Assembly: GCA_947450025.1 (NCBI GenBank)
Contig: CANFTW010000001.1
Span: 308,672-363,538 of the forward strand
Direction: 5' to 3'
DNA length: 54,867 nucleotides
Source of the DNA: Bacteroidota bacterium
Lineage (GTDB): Bacteria; Bacteroidota; Bacteroidia; B-17B0; Aurantibacillaceae
This document shows positions 52,800-54,867 of the stretch, in pieces; the first letter of the stretch is position 1, and the number at the start of each line of letters is the position of its first letter. The notes beneath the pieces are model-generated. The model made no database searches. It saw nothing but the letters and a program-made list of their open reading frames with translations, and was not told the DNA's origin. The translations under genes and the position numbers were made by a program.

Positions 52800-54275
52800 T
52801 TAACGCGGACTGTTAAAATTATCATCCATGTGATTTCCATATGTACCACCTGGTTTCGTTTCATCAACATTGGTTGACTGTTGTGTTCGATTTACTAATC
52901 TAAAACGCCAACGCTCATCATAGATTTCGCCTTTTACTTCGCTATGAATAAGCTTATAGCAATCGTCGGCAATGGCAAAATTAGCAAACACAAATTTTTT
53001 GTTTGTAAAAAACCGCTTGGTGGCTCTATCATAAATTCGATAATATTGCCAAATTTCATAAGGATAAGTTCCTGGCTCGCTATTCACCTGATTTCGTTGA
53101 TCAGGCTTGCCATATTGTAAATATACCCTACCTCTATCTGTATAATATCCTTTTTGTTTGCCGCACTTTAATAGGGCATTAGCTTCTAATACTTGTTTAT
53201 AATAGTTGTACCATAACTGTAAAGCATCCGTCGTATCCGCAGCTTCCTGCTTCCAATAACCAACTAAATAACTGCGCATTAAATTCGATTCTTTTCGTTT
53301 TGTTTGAATTTGCTGCCACTCACGTTCCTTAGTAGATGAAATAGGCCATAAACACTCTATAAACTGTTTTAAAGAATCTGTGTTTTGGATGGTATTAAAA
53401 AAATCTTCTATGGTTCGGATATTGACATTCTCATAATTAGCCATTTGTTTGGCATCGCTTTGTCGTTGAAAAAACCATTTTTTTTGTGCTTGAATTTTAT
53501 TTAAAGAGTCTTTGACTTCAATCACTAAATTGTAATTACCAGTTGCTAATGGAGTAATATCAAACTGTGCTAACAAAGGATTTATTTTATTAGCTGTTTG
53601 TTTTTGAAAGCCAGACAATCCAATTTGTTTTTGAAAATTCTCACTATTTTCAACATAATACGCATATACAAATTTGCTTCCTTTACCAATCACGGTATCT
53701 AAATTATAGGTTTCGATATAGAATTTTAAAGCGTTTTGATTATTGGGATAGTAATTGATGTTATAAGGAATTAAATCGTAACCACTTTTAGTTAATGCTG
53801 TTTGAGCCGTTGATTTTTTAAATGATTCTAATATTTGAATATCCGAATTATAAATTTGACGATTGCGATTTAAGGCAATCGTAATTTTTTCGGAGTGCGT
53901 AGATTTTAATTCAGGATTAGCATTGTCTGTTACAACTAACTCTAACGTATACTGCCCGTTTTCAAGTGAAAATCGCTGATTATCAATAAAGGAAGGCAAT
54001 GTTAGAGTATCAAGGGCGATAGGGCTCATTAAATTATAACGAGAGGCTTTCACAATCTCTGTGCCTTTTAAAATTTTCCAAGCAATATTAACGTTTGCTT
54101 GATAACCACCCGAGATTGGTAAAAATTTTACAGTATTTCCTGAAATGGTTAAATACGTTTCGAGATATGGCTTATTATTACTTGTATTAAAAACACCGTA
54201 ATTAAAATAAACAGCAATATTTGAAAATACAGATGTATAACAGAAGAATAATATTAAAAATAGAAAATGTCGCAT
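52800..54275 (-). CDS. GWxTD domain protein, exported
   Basis: 491 residues. A signal peptide (MRHFLFLILFFCYTSVFS) is followed by a large beta-rich N-terminal region (residues 25-290). The C-terminal GWxTD-type domain has YLVGYWKQEAADTTDALQLW and GYYTDRGRVYLQYGKPDQ, with the name motif as KGYYTD. GWxTD proteins are common in Bacteroidota and related phyla, are exported and have unknown function. The gene starts near the tRNA-Ser promoter region and leads into the GT2 gene. Confidence 0.85.
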   Translation of the reverse strand: MRHFLFLILFFCYTSVFSNIAVYFNYGVFNTSNNKPYLETYLTISGNTVKFLPISGGYQANVNIAWKILKGTEIVKASRYNLMSPIALDTLTLPSFIDNQRFSLENGQYTLELVVTDNANPELKSTHSEKITIALNRNRQIYNSDIQILESFKKSTAQTALTKSGYDLIPYNINYYPNNQNALKFYIETYNLDTVIGKGSKFVYAYYVENSENFQKQIGLSGFQKQTANKINPLLAQFDITPLATGNYNLVIEVKDSLNKIQAQKKWFFQRQSDAKQMANYENVNIRTIEDFFNTIQNTDSLKQFIECLWPISSTKEREWQQIQTKRKESNLMRSYLVGYWKQEAADTTDALQLWYNYYKQVLEANALLKCGKQKGYYTDRGRVYLQYGKPDQRNQVNSEPGTYPYEIWQYYRIYDRATKRFFTNKKFVFANFAIADDCYKLIHSEVKGEIYDERWRFRLVNRTQQSTNVDETKPGGTYGNHMDDNFNSPR

Positions 54276-54351
54276 AGTATTGATTTACAAATTACTGGAG
54301 GGATGTAAATGTGTATAAAGTTAATCATAAAAAATATTTTATAAAAATTAG

Positions 54352-54380
54352 TTGTAGAATAAAAAAAAATACTATTTTTG
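54352..54380 (+). promoter_or_regulatory. Promoter of tRNA-Ser
   Basis: TTG (54352-54354), an 18-nt spacer and TATTTTTG (54373-54380) match the Bacteroidota consensus. The tRNA begins 9 nt after the -7 box. Confidence 0.65.
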
Positions 54381-54388
54381 CACTCTCT

Positions 54389-54473
54389 GGAGAAATGGCA
54401 GAGTGGTCGATTGCGGCAGTCTTGAAAACTGTTGAACCGTGAGGTTCCTGGGGTTCGAATCCCTATTTCTCCG
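54389..54473 (+). tRNA. tRNA-Ser (UGA anticodon)
   Basis: 85 nt. Acceptor arms GGAGAAA and TTTCTCC with discriminator G pair fully. The anticodon loop CTTGAAA gives UGA. A long variable arm (about 15 nt, AACCGTGAGGTT) marks a class II tRNA. The T-loop GGTTCGAAT is normal. CCA is not encoded. It decodes serine UCA codons. Confidence 0.95.
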
Positions 54474-54485
54474 CTTAAAACAACT

Positions 54486-54520
54486 CAAAACCCCTTTATT
54501 TAAAGGGGTTTTGTTTTTTT
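54486..54520 (+). terminator. Terminator after tRNA-Ser
   Basis: CAAAACCCCTTT and AAAGGGGTTTTG form a perfect 12-bp stem with an ATTT loop, followed by seven T. Confidence 0.88.
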
Positions 54521-54538
54521 GGGGTGGACACTGGGGTG
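54521..54538. repeat. Short direct repeat next to the tRNA terminator
   Basis: GGGGTG occurs at 54521-54526 and again at 54533-54538 with a 6-nt gap, directly after the tRNA terminator. Such close direct repeats can be integrase arm sites, but that is inference. Confidence 0.3.
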
Positions 54539-54557
54539 AAATTTCATCTACTGCATC

Positions 54558-54867
54558 TCAATTTGCTTTATTACTGTTAATAACTTCCTTGTACGTGCCT
54601 TTTATCCTTAAAGCTTCTTGCAACTCAGCCTCGTTAATTAACAAAAAACCTCCAGACCTCAGTCTATCAATGTCCCTATTTTTTAGAGCTTTATAGAGTT
54701 TTATTTTGTTGTTAATATTTACGTGGCTCGTATGATATTTTTTGCAAGCATCTTTAATTGAAATAAAATCTGGAATATTACTCTGGTTGACAGTTGGCAT
54801 CAATTTTTGCATCAGCTTCATTATAGCAAGCTGATTTTGCTCAATGTTTTCTAAACGCTGAACAATA
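54558..54867 (-). CDS. Helix-turn-helix (excisionase-like) protein, N-terminus beyond the window
   Basis: The leftward frame is open to the right edge, so the start lies outside. At least 102 residues are visible. The first visible residues IVQRLENIEQNQ are a coiled coil of the kind found before excisionase-type HTH domains. The later part, FISIKDACKKYHTSHVNINN then RLRSGGFLLINEAELQEAL, fits a MerR/Xis-like DNA-binding fold. An internal ATG at 54819-54821 would give 87 residues, but the coiled coil argues for a longer protein. Its place beside tRNA-Ser fits an integrated element. Confidence 0.65.
   Translation of the reverse strand, partial: IVQRLENIEQNQLAIMKLMQKLMPTVNQSNIPDFISIKDACKKYHTSHVNINNKIKLYKALKNRDIDRLRSGGFLLINEAELQEALRIKGTYKEVINSNKAN

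Noticed and set aside
54439-54696. An 85-codon rightward frame starting inside tRNA-Ser
   Set aside because: It begins in the tRNA and runs over the terminator and antisense to the excisionase-like gene.
1-54867. CRISPR arrays, rRNA genes and transposase genes
   Set aside because: No regularly spaced direct repeats, no rRNA-like stretch and no transposase-like protein were seen on either strand.

Overview
The window is an AT-rich chromosomal segment of a member of the Bacteroidota, probably a Flavobacteriia-like lineage. This rests on a type IX secretion C-terminal sorting domain, a GldA-type ABC ATPase, a GWxTD protein, the rpsU-xerC-hpf order, very few Shine-Dalgarno sequences, and several promoters matching the Bacteroidota pattern TTG-(18 to 20 nt)-TAnnTTTG. 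The genus cannot be read from the sequence. Nearly all of the DNA is protein coding, with one tRNA-Ser near the right end, no rRNA and no CRISPR array. No stretch longer than about 300 bases lacks a gene.

Layout. 1-4013: a truncated M48 metalloprotease, a secreted protein of unknown function and a methyltransferase, all leftward. 4150-7379: a rightward three-gene cluster (GT-C glycosyltransferase, FkbM methyltransferase, second methyltransferase), then a convergent sodium:solute symporter. 9020-10952: a GlsB/OlsB-like N-acyltransferase, engB and a small conserved protein. 11047-17654: a TPR-SpoIIE phosphatase, an M16 protease and bshA (bacillithiol synthesis). 17715-19870: an accessory block of two secreted-protein genes that looks like a small integron cassette array without an integrase. 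19879-22758: a membrane-anchored C45 hydrolase with a small partner, and a lipoprotein. 22902-29554: a tetR-tolC-adaptor-RND efflux operon. 29794-35330: rsgA leftward, then gldA, an aldehyde dehydrogenase, an aldo/keto reductase and a class III CoA-transferase rightward. 35376-38428: an EGF-like lipoprotein, a membrane protein, purT and a HEAT-repeat protein. 38514-44887: the phenylacetate catabolic locus, with paaE divergent from paaA-paaB-paaC-(35-residue membrane protein)-paaD, a sensor kinase and paaG. 45031-48427: a MORN-repeat protein, a paralogue of the earlier lipoprotein, a gamma-carbonic anhydrase family protein and a tiny lipoprotein. 48539-50087: rpsU, xerC and hpf. 50180-54275: a carotenoid-desaturase-like oxidoreductase, a GT2 glycosyltransferase and a GWxTD protein. 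54389-54867: tRNA-Ser(UGA) followed by what may be the edge of an integrated element.

The most unusual part is 17715-19870. Two unrelated genes are each bounded by short complementary core sites: GTTAGGGGC before and GCCCCTAAC after the first, GTTATGGC before and GCCATAAC after the second. Each is followed by a diverged copy of the same hairpin-rich element ending in GTTA. This is the architecture expected of integron gene cassettes with their attC sites. The second most interesting points are a previously unlisted 35-residue single-pass membrane protein gene between paaC and paaD, a strong Shine-Dalgarno on hpf in a genome that otherwise lacks them, and a terminator hairpin whose T-tract runs directly into the xerC start codon.
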